Of a DNA stretch of 64,000 bases, positions 42,267 through 51,745 are shown piece after piece. A program made the translations under genes and the position numbers. Position 1 is the stretch's first letter. Each line of letters opens with the position of its first letter. The notes under the pieces are model-generated. The model had not been told where the DNA came from. It searched no databases and was given only the letters and a program-made list of their open reading frames with translations. The stretch lies in assembly GCF_025950085.1 (NCBI RefSeq), contig NZ_JAPDDS010000003.1, forward strand, positions 459,894-523,893. The letters are read 5' to 3'. The DNA is from Luteolibacter flavescens. GTDB lineage: Bacteria; Verrucomicrobiota; Verrucomicrobiia; Verrucomicrobiales; Akkermansiaceae.

Positions 42267-43658
42267 ATGAAACGAGGAGATTTTTCGGCTTTCGAGAGCA
42301 AGATGCGGGATGCAGGCGTGATGGAAGCGGCGATCGGTGCATTTCGCCACAACTACGAGGCACTTTGCCGCGAGGAAACCGGACTCATCCCCGAGTCCGA
42401 GATCAAGCCTGCGGAAGGGCTGGCCGTCTTCGAGCCCGGCAGCGGCGAGTGGGATCCCGCGCTGCTGGCGCAGACCGTGGTGATCAAGCTGAATGGCGGC
42501 CTCGGCACCAGCATGGGCCTGCAGAAGGTGAAGAGCGTCCTTGAGGTCCGCCCGGGCGTGAATTTCCTCGATCTGATCGTGCGCCAGGTGATGTCCCTGC
42601 GCGAAGCCAGCGGCTCGAAGGTGCGCCTGCTCCTGATGAACAGCTTTTCCACCAGCGAGGACACGCTGGACTACCTGAAGAAGCACGCCGCCGGTGGCTT
42701 CGCCGAGGCATCGGAGGTCGAGCTGATGCAGAATCAGGTGCCGAAGATCGACGAGGCGACGCTCGCCCCCGTGGAGTGGCCCGCCAGCCCCTCCAATGAG
42801 TGGTGCCCGCCCGGCCACGGCGACCTCTACCCCGCGCTGGTCGGCAGCGGCTGGCTGGACCGCCTGCTGGCAGACGGCGTGAAATACGCCTTCGTGTCGA
42901 ATTCCGACAACCTCGGCGCCGTGCTCGAGCCCGGCCTGCTGAAGCACTTCGCCGACTCCGGCGCGCCCTTCCTGATGGAGGTGACCCGCCGCACCCCGGC
43001 GGACCGCAAGGGCGGCCACCTCGCCGTCCGCAGCGACAATGGCCGCCTGCTCCTGCGCGAGGTCGCCCAGTGCCCGGATGGCGATCTGGAGGCCTTCCAG
43101 GACATCGACACGCACCAGTACTTCAATACCAACTCGATCTGGCTGCGCCTCGACCTGCTGAAGGAAGAGCTGGCCAAGGGCGGCGGCGTGCTCCCGCTGC
43201 CGATGATCAAGAACCGCAAGACCGTGGACCCGCGCGACAAGAACTCGACGCCGGTGATCCAGCTTGAGGTCGCGATGGGTGCCGCCATCGAGTGCTTCGA
43301 GGGCGCCCAGGCCATCGAGGTCCCGCGCTCGCGCTTCGCCCCGGTGAAATCGACGGCCGATCTTTTCGCCCTACGCTCCGACGCCTATCTCATCGGAGAC
43401 GATGGCCGGGTGGCACTGGCTCCCGCGAGAAATGGCCAGCCTCCGGTGGTGAAGTTAGATGATTCCTATAAGCTCGTGGATGCCATTGAACATCTCGGCA
43501 CGCCCTCCTTGGCAGATTGCACGGAAGTGAGCATTTCGGGCCCGTTGACCTTTGAAAACGGGGTGGTTCTGCAAGGAAAAGTCGCATTTTCCGCCCCTGC
43601 GGGAGAGGCCAAGGTTGTTAGGTCGGGGACATACTCGGACAACGAAATCTCTCTTTGA
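42267..43658 (+). CDS. UTP--glucose-1-phosphate uridylyltransferase (UDPGP family)
   Basis: This 463-residue enzyme makes UDP-glucose from UTP and glucose-1-phosphate. It belongs to the eukaryote-like UDPGP family rather than GalU. The nucleotide loop is KLNGGLGTSMGL, with FLDLIVRQV, PPGHGDLYPAL and FVSNSDNLGA as further family motifs. A C-terminal left-handed beta helix part (DCTEVSISGPLTFENGVVLQ) is present. The ATG at 42267 (MKRGDFSAFESKM) gives the normal N-terminus. The HAD phosphatase follows 60 bases later and may act on sugar phosphates in the same pathway. Confidence 0.94.
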   Translation: MKRGDFSAFESKMRDAGVMEAAIGAFRHNYEALCREETGLIPESEIKPAEGLAVFEPGSGEWDPALLAQTVVIKLNGGLGTSMGLQKVKSVLEVRPGVNFLDLIVRQVMSLREASGSKVRLLLMNSFSTSEDTLDYLKKHAAGGFAEASEVELMQNQVPKIDEATLAPVEWPASPSNEWCPPGHGDLYPALVGSGWLDRLLADGVKYAFVSNSDNLGAVLEPGLLKHFADSGAPFLMEVTRRTPADRKGGHLAVRSDNGRLLLREVAQCPDGDLEAFQDIDTHQYFNTNSIWLRLDLLKEELAKGGGVLPLPMIKNRKTVDPRDKNSTPVIQLEVAMGAAIECFEGAQAIEVPRSRFAPVKSTADLFALRSDAYLIGDDGRVALAPARNGQPPVVKLDDSYKLVDAIEHLGTPSLADCTEVSISGPLTFENGVVLQGKVAFSAPAGEAKVVRSGTYSDNEISL

Positions 43659-43718
43659 CGGACATTTTCAATTTGCCTCCTTGCCATTATGTGGGGGGCT
43701 GCTACCCGGACGGCGCGC

Positions 43719-44339
43719 ATGGCGACCATTGGTGAGATCGAATTGTCGGCAGAGGGCTTTGAAGCGGTGATTTTCGACTGCGACGGGACCTTGGTGAACT
43801 CGATGCCCTATCACTTCGAGGCGTGGTGCGAAGCACTGTCGCTCCACGGTGCAGGCGGCATCTTCAAGGAAGATGTCTTCTACGCGATGGGCGGCCGCCC
43901 GACGAAGGACATCGTCGTAGAGATCAACGACGAGTATGGCCTGAAGCTCGACCCCGAGAAGGTCGCCTTCACCAAGCGCGAGGCTTTCATCCGGAAGCTG
44001 TCGCACGTGGAGCTCATCGACGAGGTCGCCGACTTCGCCGAGAGCCTGCGCGGCAAGGTGCCGATGGCGATCGCCACCGGCGGCACCCGCATGGTGATCG
44101 AGAAGACGCTGCAGGCCGTGGGCGTCTCGGATCTCTTCGAGGAAGTCGTGACTGCCGATGACGTCACGGTGGGCAAGCCCGCACCGGACATCTTCCTGCG
44201 CGCCGCGCAGCTCCTCGGCGTGAAGCCGGAGAAGTGCCTAGTGCTGGAAGACGCACCCGCAGGCGTGATGGCGGCCCAGCTCGCCGGCATGGCTGTGATT
44301 TCCATCCCCGCACCGCTGAACTACCTGGTGAAGAAGTAA
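43719..44339 (+). CDS. HAD-superfamily sugar-phosphate phosphatase or mutase (YqaB/beta-PGM-like)
   Basis: This 206-residue HAD subfamily IA protein has motif I FDCDGTLVNS (nucleophile Asp and second Asp), motif II TGG, a lysine in GKPAPDIFL and motif III LEDAPAGV. A small helical cap lies between motifs I and II. The pattern fits the YqaB fructose-1-phosphate phosphatase and beta-phosphoglucomutase group. The substrate is not certain. The start at 43719 (MATIGEIELSAEGF) is used; 43689 is possible. The gene shares a strand with the UDPGP gene and ends at a strong terminator. Confidence 0.9.
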   Translation: MATIGEIELSAEGFEAVIFDCDGTLVNSMPYHFEAWCEALSLHGAGGIFKEDVFYAMGGRPTKDIVVEINDEYGLKLDPEKVAFTKREAFIRKLSHVELIDEVADFAESLRGKVPMAIATGGTRMVIEKTLQAVGVSDLFEEVVTADDVTVGKPAPDIFLRAAQLLGVKPEKCLVLEDAPAGVMAAQLAGMAVISIPAPLNYLVKK

Positions 44340-44372
44340 GGGCTGCCCGAGGGTATCCCGCTGATTTCCAAG

Positions 44373-44403
44373 CCCCGCCCGGTCCTTCCGAGGCGGGGTT
44401 TTT
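44373..44403 (+). terminator. Rho-independent terminator
   Basis: The 7-bp stem CCCCGCC/GGCGGGG is followed directly by TTTTT. It ends the UDPGP-HAD unit before guaB. Confidence 0.85.
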
Positions 44404-44491
44404 CGTGACCTGCGCAAGATCCCCCGGTCAAAGTTTCATCTTCCCCGAGATTCGCTCTTGATCCCGGGGGGGCTCCTCTTTTGACTCCGCC

Positions 44492-45946
44492 ATGGCGGAT
44501 ATTTCCCTCGGATTGTCTTTCGACGACGTGCTTCTCGTTCCAGCGCTGAGCGAGATTCTCCCAACGGAATCGGACATCTCCACATTTTTGACGGCCGACA
44601 TCCGGCTGAATATCCCGGTCGTTTCGGCCGCGATGGACACGGTCTCGGAGCCGGAACTGGCAGTGGCACTGGCCCGCGAGGGCGGCATGGGCGTCATTCA
44701 CCGCGCCTGCCCCATCGCCGACCAGGCCTCCATGGTCTCCCGCGTGAAGCGCTCGGAAAACGCCGTGATCCTGAAGCCGCTGACCGTCCGCAAGGAGCAG
44801 ACGATCGATGAGATCCGCGCGATCATGGCCGAGCACGGTTTCTCCGGATTCCCGGTGATCGACGCCGAGGGCCGCCTCGAAGGCATGGTCACCGGTCGCG
44901 ACGTCCGCTATCTGGAGCGCCCTGATGCAAGGGTCGAGGACGTGATGACGCGGCGCGACAAGCTGGTCACCGCCCCGGCCAATACCGAGCTCGAGGAAGC
45001 CCGCCGCATTCTCTACCAGAACCGCATCGAGAAGCTCCCGCTGGTCGATGCCGATGGCAAGCTCGTCGGCCTCATCACCGGCTCGGACATCGAGAAGCGC
45101 ATCACCTTCACCAGCGCGGCGAAGGACCAGTCGGGCCGTCTCCGCTGCGGTGCCGCCGTGGGCGTGGGCCCGGACTGCGTGGAGCGGGGACAGGCGATGA
45201 TCGATGCGGGTGCGGATGCGCTCTTCATCGATGCCGCCACCGGCCATACCTCGCGGGTCATGGAAGTGATCTCGAAACTTCGCTCGCTTTCCGACCGCCC
45301 GGTCATCGCCGGCAACGTGGTCACGGAACAAGGTGCGAAGGACCTCGTCGCCGCCGGTGCCAGCGCGCTGAAGGTGGGCGTGGGCCCTGGCTCGATCTGC
45401 ACCACACGCGTCATCGCCGGTGTCGGCATGCCGCAATTCACCGCCATCCAGAATGTCTCCCGCTACTGCCGCGAGCGCGGCGTGAAGGTCATCGCCGACG
45501 GAGGCATCCGCTACTCGGGCGACGTGGTGAAGGCGCTGGCTGCCGGAGCCGACCTCGTGATGCTCGGCTCCCTGCTCGCCGGCACCCGCGAAAGCCCCGG
45601 CCAGAGCGTCTATTTCCAAGGCCGCCGCTTCAAGACCTACCGCGGCATGGGCTCGCTCGGTGCGATGAACAAGGGATCGAGCGACCGCTACGGACAAAAC
45701 AGCTCCGGCAAGCTCGTCGCCGAAGGCGTCGAAGGTCGCGTGCCCTACAAGGGCCCGCTCTCCGACGTGATCTTCCAGCTCATGGGCGGCCTCCGCTCCG
45801 GCATGGGCTACGTCGGTGCCAACAGCCTCGATGAACTCCGCAAGCGCGCCACCTTCACCCGCATCACCGCGGGCGGCCTGCGCGAAAGCCACGTCCACGA
45901 CATCGTCATCACCGAGGAGCCGACGAACTACCAACCGCTCGGCTAA
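44492..45946 (+). CDS. guaB: Inosine-5'-monophosphate dehydrogenase
   Basis: This 484-residue enzyme oxidises IMP to XMP, the first step toward GMP. The N-terminus [20 protein letters not shown] is standard. Two CBS domains sit at about 90-205 ([20 protein letters not shown] and [13 protein letters not shown]). The catalytic Cys303 lies in [15 protein letters not shown], and the mobile flap is at GMGSLGAM. Length is normal. guaA follows 96 bases downstream, so the two GMP steps are together. Confidence 0.97.
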   Translation: MADISLGLSFDDVLLVPALSEILPTESDISTFLTADIRLNIPVVSAAMDTVSEPELAVALAREGGMGVIHRACPIADQASMVSRVKRSENAVILKPLTVRKEQTIDEIRAIMAEHGFSGFPVIDAEGRLEGMVTGRDVRYLERPDARVEDVMTRRDKLVTAPANTELEEARRILYQNRIEKLPLVDADGKLVGLITGSDIEKRITFTSAAKDQSGRLRCGAAVGVGPDCVERGQAMIDAGADALFIDAATGHTSRVMEVISKLRSLSDRPVIAGNVVTEQGAKDLVAAGASALKVGVGPGSICTTRVIAGVGMPQFTAIQNVSRYCRERGVKVIADGGIRYSGDVVKALAAGADLVMLGSLLAGTRESPGQSVYFQGRRFKTYRGMGSLGAMNKGSSDRYGQNSSGKLVAEGVEGRVPYKGPLSDVIFQLMGGLRSGMGYVGANSLDELRKRATFTRITAGGLRESHVHDIVITEEPTNYQPLG

Positions 45947-46042
45947 CCATCCGGCAGCAGTCACCGGTAATCGGACGGAATGTCCTTCCGATGGTCATTG
46001 ACCAATGGCTGCCGACCTCTTCACTCTTCCCTTTTCCGTCCC

Positions 46043-47566
46043 ATGCACGACACCAATCACGTCGCGGTCCTCGATTTCGGTTCGCAGTACACGCAGCTCA
46101 TCGTTCGCCGCGTCCGCGAGCTGGGCTTCTTCGCGAAGCTCTACGCGCTTGAGGATTTCCCGGACATCGGCAAGCCCGGTGCCATCATCCTCTCCGGCGG
46201 CCCGAAGAGCACGTCCGAGGTGGACGCCCCGGATCTCGATTTCGAGGCGCTGAAGGCATTTGGCGTGCCGGTACTCGGCGTCTGCTACGGGATGCAGCTT
46301 CTCAATATCAAGTTCGGCGGCACGGTGAAGGCCAGCAACCGCCGCGAGTACGGCCCGGCCGCGCTCAAGCCCGACTCCTGCACCGGTCTTTACGACGGCG
46401 TCTCCGCGGAGTCGCAGGTGTGGATGAGCCACTCGGACACGGTGGAGAATCTGCCGGAGTGCTCCGTGGTGCTCGCCTCGAACCAGCACGGCACGCCCGT
46501 CTCGCTCAAGTGGGAAGACCGCTTCTACGGCATCCAGTTCCACCCCGAGGTGACGCATAGCCACGAGGGCAACCGCATCCTCCACAACTTCCTCCTCACC
46601 GCCAGCGAGCTGGAGCCCTTCCGCATCGACGATCTCAAGCGCGAGATCATCGACGGCATCCGCGCCGCGGCCGGCACGAAGCAGGTGGTCTGCGGTGTTT
46701 CCGGCGGCGTCGATAGTACGGTGCTCGCCGTACTTCTTCATGAGGCTGGCGTGAATGTCCGCGCGATCTACGTGGACCACGGCCTGATGCGGAAGGACGA
46801 GACCGCCGAGGTGCAGGCAAACTTCAAGCGCATGGGAGTGGAGATCGAGACCATCGATGCCTCGGAGCGTTTCCTCGGCGCGCTCGCGGGCGTCGCCGAT
46901 CCGGAAGCCAAGCGCAAGATCATCGGCGAGCTCTTCATCGACACCTTCTGGGACGCCGTCGGCGATGCCGAGATGCTCGCCCAGGGCACGCTCTACCCCG
47001 ACGTCATCGAAAGCGCGTCCAACGCGAAGTCGAAGGCCTCGAAGATCAAGACGCACCACAACCGCGTCGATCGCATCCTCGAGCTGCAGGCGCAGGGCAA
47101 GGTGCTGGAACCGCTCGCCGAACTCTTCAAGGACGAGGTCCGCGCGCTCGGTGCCTCGCTCGGCATCGCTCACGATATCCTGTGGCGTCACCCCTTCCCC
47201 GGCCCCGGCCTCGCCGTGCGTTGCCCCGGCGACATCACGGAGGAAAAGCTGCACATCATCCGCGAGTGCGACGCCATCTTCATCGGCAAGCTCAAGGAGC
47301 ACGGCTGGTATGACAAGGTCTGGCAAGCCTACGCCGGACTGATCCCGGTCAAGACCGTGGGCGTGAAAGGCGACGAGCGCTCCTACGAGTGGTCCACGAA
47401 TCTCCGTGCCGTCGTCTCGGACGATGCCATGACCGCCGACTGGGTCGAGCTTCCCTCCCAGATCCTCCGCGAGACCAGCAATCGCATCCTCAACGAGGTG
47501 AAGGGCATCAACCGAGTGCTCTACGACATCTCGACCAAGCCCCCGGCCAGCATCGAGTGGGAGTAA
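46043..47566 (+). CDS. guaA: GMP synthase (glutamine-hydrolysing)
   Basis: This 507-residue enzyme converts XMP to GMP with ATP and glutamine. The class I amidotransferase domain has the nucleophile Cys81 in GVCYGMQLL and the histidine in FHPEVTHS. The ATP pyrophosphatase domain has the P-loop GVSGGVDSTVLAVLLHE. The C-terminal dimerisation domain ends SKPPASIEWE, the family's typical end. The ATG at 46043 (MHDTNHVAVLDFGSQ) sets the usual start; an upstream ATG at 45980 adds 21 unrelated residues. Confidence 0.97.
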   Translation: MHDTNHVAVLDFGSQYTQLIVRRVRELGFFAKLYALEDFPDIGKPGAIILSGGPKSTSEVDAPDLDFEALKAFGVPVLGVCYGMQLLNIKFGGTVKASNRREYGPAALKPDSCTGLYDGVSAESQVWMSHSDTVENLPECSVVLASNQHGTPVSLKWEDRFYGIQFHPEVTHSHEGNRILHNFLLTASELEPFRIDDLKREIIDGIRAAAGTKQVVCGVSGGVDSTVLAVLLHEAGVNVRAIYVDHGLMRKDETAEVQANFKRMGVEIETIDASERFLGALAGVADPEAKRKIIGELFIDTFWDAVGDAEMLAQGTLYPDVIESASNAKSKASKIKTHHNRVDRILELQAQGKVLEPLAELFKDEVRALGASLGIAHDILWRHPFPGPGLAVRCPGDITEEKLHIIRECDAIFIGKLKEHGWYDKVWQAYAGLIPVKTVGVKGDERSYEWSTNLRAVVSDDAMTADWVELPSQILRETSNRILNEVKGINRVLYDISTKPPASIEWE

Positions 47567-47600
47567 AGGCTCTTGGGCCAACCAGAGCCGAGCGGCCAAG

Positions 47601-48341
47601 ATGACGTCGGACATTCTGGAAGCAAAGAAGCTGATCGACCGCCTGCGGGCAGCCGACCCTGAATTCCTTGTGTTCGGAGCCCGGTCCCATCGCTATGAGA
47701 TCGGGCCACCTCTCTCTGAACCCGAGTTATCAAGCTTCGAAGAACGGTACGGCATCACCCTGCCGGAGGACTTCCGGCTTTATCTGTCGCTTGTAGGAAA
47801 TGGCAACGAAAGCAAACCCGGTCCGCGTGCAACTCCTCACCGAACAGCGGGCGCAGGACCGGGCTATGGCATCCACACTCTATCGGAGACGGTTATCGGA
47901 GACCAGACTTGCGTTCCTTTCCCGTATTCCCAAGAGGTGGAAGTTCCCATCGACGAAGCTGGAGACGACGTGCCCGGAGCCCTCGAAATCTGCACCTTGG
48001 GCTGCGGCAGTCACGTGAACCTGATTGTCGCGGGATCGGAATTCGGGAAAGTCTGGAAAGGGAACGAATATCTCCACTTCAGTCCAACTCATCTCAACTT
48101 TGCTTCGTGGATCACCGAGTGGGCTGAGGGGGCATTGTCCCTACTTGCCAAAAGGGAACTGGTTCAAAAACTCTCCTTGGGAATGACCAAGGCACAGGTT
48201 GTGGACGTGATTGGAGGCGAATGGACTGTGAGGAAGAGTGGACGTTGGTGGTTTTTTGAAGGGCCGACAATTCCCGCACGAATAGCATTAAGCGAAGAGA
48301 ATGGCGTGGTCTCCTCGATTGATCCATGGCCATTCATTTGA
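47601..48341 (+). CDS. SMI1/KNR4 (SUKH) family protein
   Basis: This 246-residue protein has a SUKH-1-type domain: IGPPLSEPELSSFEERYGIT, then LPEDFRLYLSLVGNG, and HLNFASWITEWAEGAL. In bacteria this fold is common in immunity proteins against contact-dependent and polymorphic toxins. About 60 C-terminal residues (MTKAQVVDVIGGEWTVRKSG) form an extra module. The gene starts 34 bases after guaA, and the following 400 bases look gene-poor. No toxin gene is beside it, so it may be an orphan immunity gene. That is inference. Codon use is less GC-rich than its neighbours. Confidence 0.8.
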   Translation: MTSDILEAKKLIDRLRAADPEFLVFGARSHRYEIGPPLSEPELSSFEERYGITLPEDFRLYLSLVGNGNESKPGPRATPHRTAGAGPGYGIHTLSETVIGDQTCVPFPYSQEVEVPIDEAGDDVPGALEICTLGCGSHVNLIVAGSEFGKVWKGNEYLHFSPTHLNFASWITEWAEGALSLLAKRELVQKLSLGMTKAQVVDVIGGEWTVRKSGRWWFFEGPTIPARIALSEENGVVSSIDPWPFI

Positions 48342-48758
48342 ATTAGGCCCCCGTTTCCGAGCCTTCGTGCTCTCTGACGTTGGGAGGATTGGACATTACG
48401 CTGGAGGCCCTTCAGATGCCTCGCGTGGATCAGGGAAAGAGCGTCTTCGATGACATCCTGAATTTTGGACATGTATCCTGATCAGGCTTTCACCGCGCTT
48501 TGACAAAGATCAGGCCTCAAAAGCCGAAAGTAGAGAGAGCAGATGCCGCAATTGCCATCATCGACAAAACCGATGCTCCGTCAAAAACTCACGATGAGGC
48601 GCTGAGCAGACTCCGTGGCATTCTTCCCGGTGACGCTTATGAACCTCAGCTTCACCATGCCGCTCGAATGGGTCAGAGATCCGGTTGACCGCCGCCCTTT
48701 GCCGCCGGAGGGATCAGGGGCTGCCATCCCGCCGTCCGAACCCGAATCCAAGCCCTCC
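48342..48758. other. 417-bp gene-poor stretch after the SUKH gene
   Basis: Composition is less GC-rich than its surroundings. Short frames exist on both strands (48500-48688 plus, starting TTG; 48164-48472 minus, reading MSKIQDVIEDALSLIHARHL). Neither has clear support, and the minus frame overlaps the SUKH gene. It may be the decayed remains of a gene or of a toxin-immunity insertion. Confidence 0.4.
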
Positions 48759-50495
48759 ATGAGCACGAGCACCCGCCTGCAATTCACCGCCGACGACGGC
48801 GCGAGCCTCCACTACAAGACGTGGAATGTGCCGGGAGCGACCCGCGCGCTGATGCTGATCCACCGCGGCCACGAGCACGCGGACCGCTGGGACCCGGTGA
48901 TCCCTTCGCTGACGATGCCGGACACTGCGATCTATGCATGGGAAGCCCGCGGCCACGGACAGTCCGAGGGACGCCGCGGGCACGCCACCGGCTTCATGCA
49001 GTACGTGCGGGACCTCGATGCCTTCTTCCGCCACCTGAAGGCGACACACGGGCTCACCCCGGAGAGCACGGTGGTGGTGGCCCACAGTGTGGGAGCCGTC
49101 ATCACCGCCGCTTGGGTGCATGACTTCGCCCCCCGCATCGCCGGCCTGGTGCTGGCGACGCCCGCCTTTGACGTGAACCTCATCGTCCCCGGCGCGCTGA
49201 CGAATATCCGCCTGCTGCAAAAGCTGAAGCCGGACGCCACGATCAAGAGCTACGTCCGCGGCTCGTGGCTGACCCGCGACGCACAGGCCGCCGCGACCTA
49301 CGATGCCGACACCGCGATCTCGAAGGACATTTCCGCGAAGATCCTGGTCGAACTCTTCGACACCGGCAAACGCGTGACCAGCGACGCGGCGGTGATGGAC
49401 CGGCCGCTGCTCGTCTTCTCCGCCGGTGCCGACCAGGTGGTGAAGCGCGATGCCATCGATGCCTTCTACGATAACTATGGTAGCGAGCAGAAGGTCCACC
49501 TGTCGCTGAAGGACGCGCGCCACGCCATCTTCCACGACCTGTGCCGAGCCGAGGTCACCGGCGCGATCCGCCGCTTCGCCGAGCGATGCTTTGAGAAGCC
49601 CGCGCCGCCGCGTCTGGAAGCAGACTTCTCTCACCCCGCCACCAATGAGGAATACGCGGGCCTGCAAAAGCCGCTCCCCTCCCCCTCGCTGAAGGGGCTC
49701 TCCTTTTCCATCCAGCGCACGATGCTGGGCACGCTCGGCAGGTTGAGCCGCGGCATCCGCATCGGCCACGCCACCGGCTTCGACTCCGGCGAATCGCTCG
49801 ACTACGTCTATGAGAACGAGGCTCGCGGTGCCCTGGGCCTCGGCAAGGTGATCGACCGCGGCTATCTCGATGCCATCGGCTGGCGCGGCATCCGGCAGAG
49901 GCGCGCGTGCATGAACCATGCGATGCGCTTCGCCCTCGGGAAGATCCGCGAAGAAGGCCTGCCACTGGAGCTGATGGACATCGCCGGTGGTGCGGGGCGC
50001 TACCTGCTCGACATCCTGGAAGACCCGGAAGTCGGCCGCGATCTCCACGTGCTGTGCCGCGACTGGAGCGAATCCGCCCTCGATACCGGCCGCGCCACCG
50101 CCCGCGCGAAGTCCTTATCGGACCGCATCGACCACGTGCGGGCCGATGCCTTCGACGAAAGCTCGCTCGCCAGCGTGAGCCCGAAGCCCTCGGTGGCCGT
50201 TGTCTCCGGCCTCTATGAACTCTTTCCCGAGAATGACCGCCTCCAGCGCTCGCTGCGCGGGCTCCACTCCGCGGTGACTCCGGGAGGCTGGCTGATCTAC
50301 ACCGGCCAGCCGTGGCACCCGCAGGTGGAGATGATCTCCCGAACGCTGACGAATCGCGACGGCCGCTACTGGGTCATGCGCCGCCGCCCGCAGGGCGAGA
50401 TGGACGCGCTGGTCGAGGCCGCGGGCTTCCGCAAGGAGCGGCAGTGGATCGATGACTTCGGCATCTTCACGGTGAGCATCGCCCGCAGGCCATGA
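48759..50495 (+). CDS. Bifunctional alpha/beta-hydrolase and SAM methyltransferase, YnbC-like
   Basis: This 578-residue fusion has an N-terminal alpha/beta hydrolase of the lysophospholipase type (LMLIHRGHEHADRW, then WEARGHGQSEG, nucleophile serine in VVVAHSVGAV) and a C-terminal class I methyltransferase (LELMDIAGGAGRYLLDIL as the SAM loop). The same fusion is known as E. coli YnbC. The next gene matches YnbD and overlaps it by four bases (ATGA), so the pair is conserved. In E. coli the genes sit with CDP-alcohol phosphatidyltransferase and CDP-diglyceride synthase genes, which points to phospholipid chemistry. Those two are absent here. The precise reaction is not established. The ATG at 48759 is chosen by domain start. 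Confidence 0.88.
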   Translation: MSTSTRLQFTADDGASLHYKTWNVPGATRALMLIHRGHEHADRWDPVIPSLTMPDTAIYAWEARGHGQSEGRRGHATGFMQYVRDLDAFFRHLKATHGLTPESTVVVAHSVGAVITAAWVHDFAPRIAGLVLATPAFDVNLIVPGALTNIRLLQKLKPDATIKSYVRGSWLTRDAQAAATYDADTAISKDISAKILVELFDTGKRVTSDAAVMDRPLLVFSAGADQVVKRDAIDAFYDNYGSEQKVHLSLKDARHAIFHDLCRAEVTGAIRRFAERCFEKPAPPRLEADFSHPATNEEYAGLQKPLPSPSLKGLSFSIQRTMLGTLGRLSRGIRIGHATGFDSGESLDYVYENEARGALGLGKVIDRGYLDAIGWRGIRQRRACMNHAMRFALGKIREEGLPLELMDIAGGAGRYLLDILEDPEVGRDLHVLCRDWSESALDTGRATARAKSLSDRIDHVRADAFDESSLASVSPKPSVAVVSGLYELFPENDRLQRSLRGLHSAVTPGGWLIYTGQPWHPQVEMISRTLTNRDGRYWVMRRRPQGEMDALVEAAGFRKERQWIDDFGIFTVSIARRP

Positions 50496-51745
50496 ACCGC
50501 ACCCCACGCGAGCCCGGCCTGCTGTGGCCGGCGCTCTGGCGACTGGCCGTTGCGGGTGCCGCCTTCGTGCTCATCTACGGCTTCTGCAATCGCTACACCT
50601 CCACGCGCGACGACGTCGGCACGTGGTTCTGGGAATGGGAGCGCCACATTCCCTTCGTGAAGGAAATGGTGGTCCCGTATTGGTCGCTGGATCTCTTCTT
50701 CATCGGTGCCTTCTTCCTCTGCTCCAGCAAGGCGGAGCTGAACCTGCTGACGAAGCGGCTCGTCGCGGTAACCATCGCGAGCGGCATCTGCTTCCTGCTC
50801 TTCCCGCTGGAGATGGGATTCCCCCGACCCGAGCCGTCCGGCTGGACTGCGCCACTCTTCAAAGTGCTCTATGCGAATGACATGCCCTACAATCTCGCGC
50901 CCTCGCTGCACATCAGCCTACGCTCGCTGGTGTGGACCGTGTATGGCGCGCACCTCACGGGACTGACGCGGAAGGTCACGAAGGCGTGGTTCTTCCTCAT
51001 CGGCCTGTCCACTCTGCTGGTATGGCAGCATCACGTGATCGATGTAGCCGCGGGATTCATGATGGGGTGGTTCATCGCTGCACTCATTCCCGATCCACGA
51101 TTCAAGACGAAGCGCACACCTTCGCCGCGGCTGGCCCTGCGCTACGGGGCGGGTGCGCTGGCATGCGCGGGGCTGGCCTTCCTGTGGTTCGGCTTTGCCT
51201 GGCCCGCGGTCGCGCTGGGGATCGTCTCGCTGGCCTATGCCACCGGATTGCCCCGACTGCTCGGAAAGGAGAACGGCACGCTATCCCCTGCTGCGGAGTG
51301 GTGCCTGTTGCCTGTGATCGTCGTGACGCATCTTTACCAGCGCCGCTGGCTGCGGCGGGAGCCGGCGTGGTGCGAGGTTTCCCCCGGAGTCCTCGTCGGC
51401 AGGAAGCTGACCGGAAAGGAAGCGCGCACGCTGGTGGCTGGCGGCCCGCTCGCCGTGCTCGACCTGACCGCAGAGTCATATGCCCCCACCGTCTTCCGCG
51501 AGCACGCCAACTACCGCAGCCTGCCGCTGCTGGATCTGGTGAAGCCGCACGATGCCGATCTAACAAAAGCCGTCGATTTCATCCGCGAGCAACAGCCTCA
51601 TCGGACCGTCTACATTCACTGCCAGCTCGGCTTACAGAGGTCGGCATTGGTCGCCGCGCTCTGGCTGGAGAAATCCGGGATCGCCGGGGATCGGGAGCAG
51701 GCTGCGGCAATGGTCCGCGAGCGGATTCCCGGTGCGGTCCTGTGA
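50492..51745 (+). CDS. PAP2 and dual-specificity phosphatase fusion, YnbD-like
   Basis: This 417-residue membrane protein has an N-terminal PAP2-like part with about six helices (the conserved H-x3-D pair appears in WQHHVIDVAAGFMMGW) and a C-terminal cysteine-phosphatase domain with the loop HCQLGLQRS (Cys and Arg of CX5R). This order matches E. coli YnbD. PAP2 domains act on lipid phosphates at the membrane, and the cysteine phosphatase may act on phosphoinositide-like or protein substrates. It overlaps the YnbC-like gene by four bases, so the two act together. Confidence 0.88.
   Translation: MNRTPREPGLLWPALWRLAVAGAAFVLIYGFCNRYTSTRDDVGTWFWEWERHIPFVKEMVVPYWSLDLFFIGAFFLCSSKAELNLLTKRLVAVTIASGICFLLFPLEMGFPRPEPSGWTAPLFKVLYANDMPYNLAPSLHISLRSLVWTVYGAHLTGLTRKVTKAWFFLIGLSTLLVWQHHVIDVAAGFMMGWFIAALIPDPRFKTKRTPSPRLALRYGAGALACAGLAFLWFGFAWPAVALGIVSLAYATGLPRLLGKENGTLSPAAEWCLLPVIVVTHLYQRRWLRREPAWCEVSPGVLVGRKLTGKEARTLVAGGPLAVLDLTAESYAPTVFREHANYRSLPLLDLVKPHDADLTKAVDFIREQQPHRTVYIHCQLGLQRSALVAALWLEKSGIAGDREQAAAMVRERIPGAVL

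Noticed and set aside
48164..48472. A minus-strand gene of 102 codons (MSKIQDVIEDALSLIHARHL)
   Set aside because: Its first part looks protein-like, but half of it overlaps the SUKH gene, the rest is arginine/glutamine-rich, and there is no ribosome site or recognised family.
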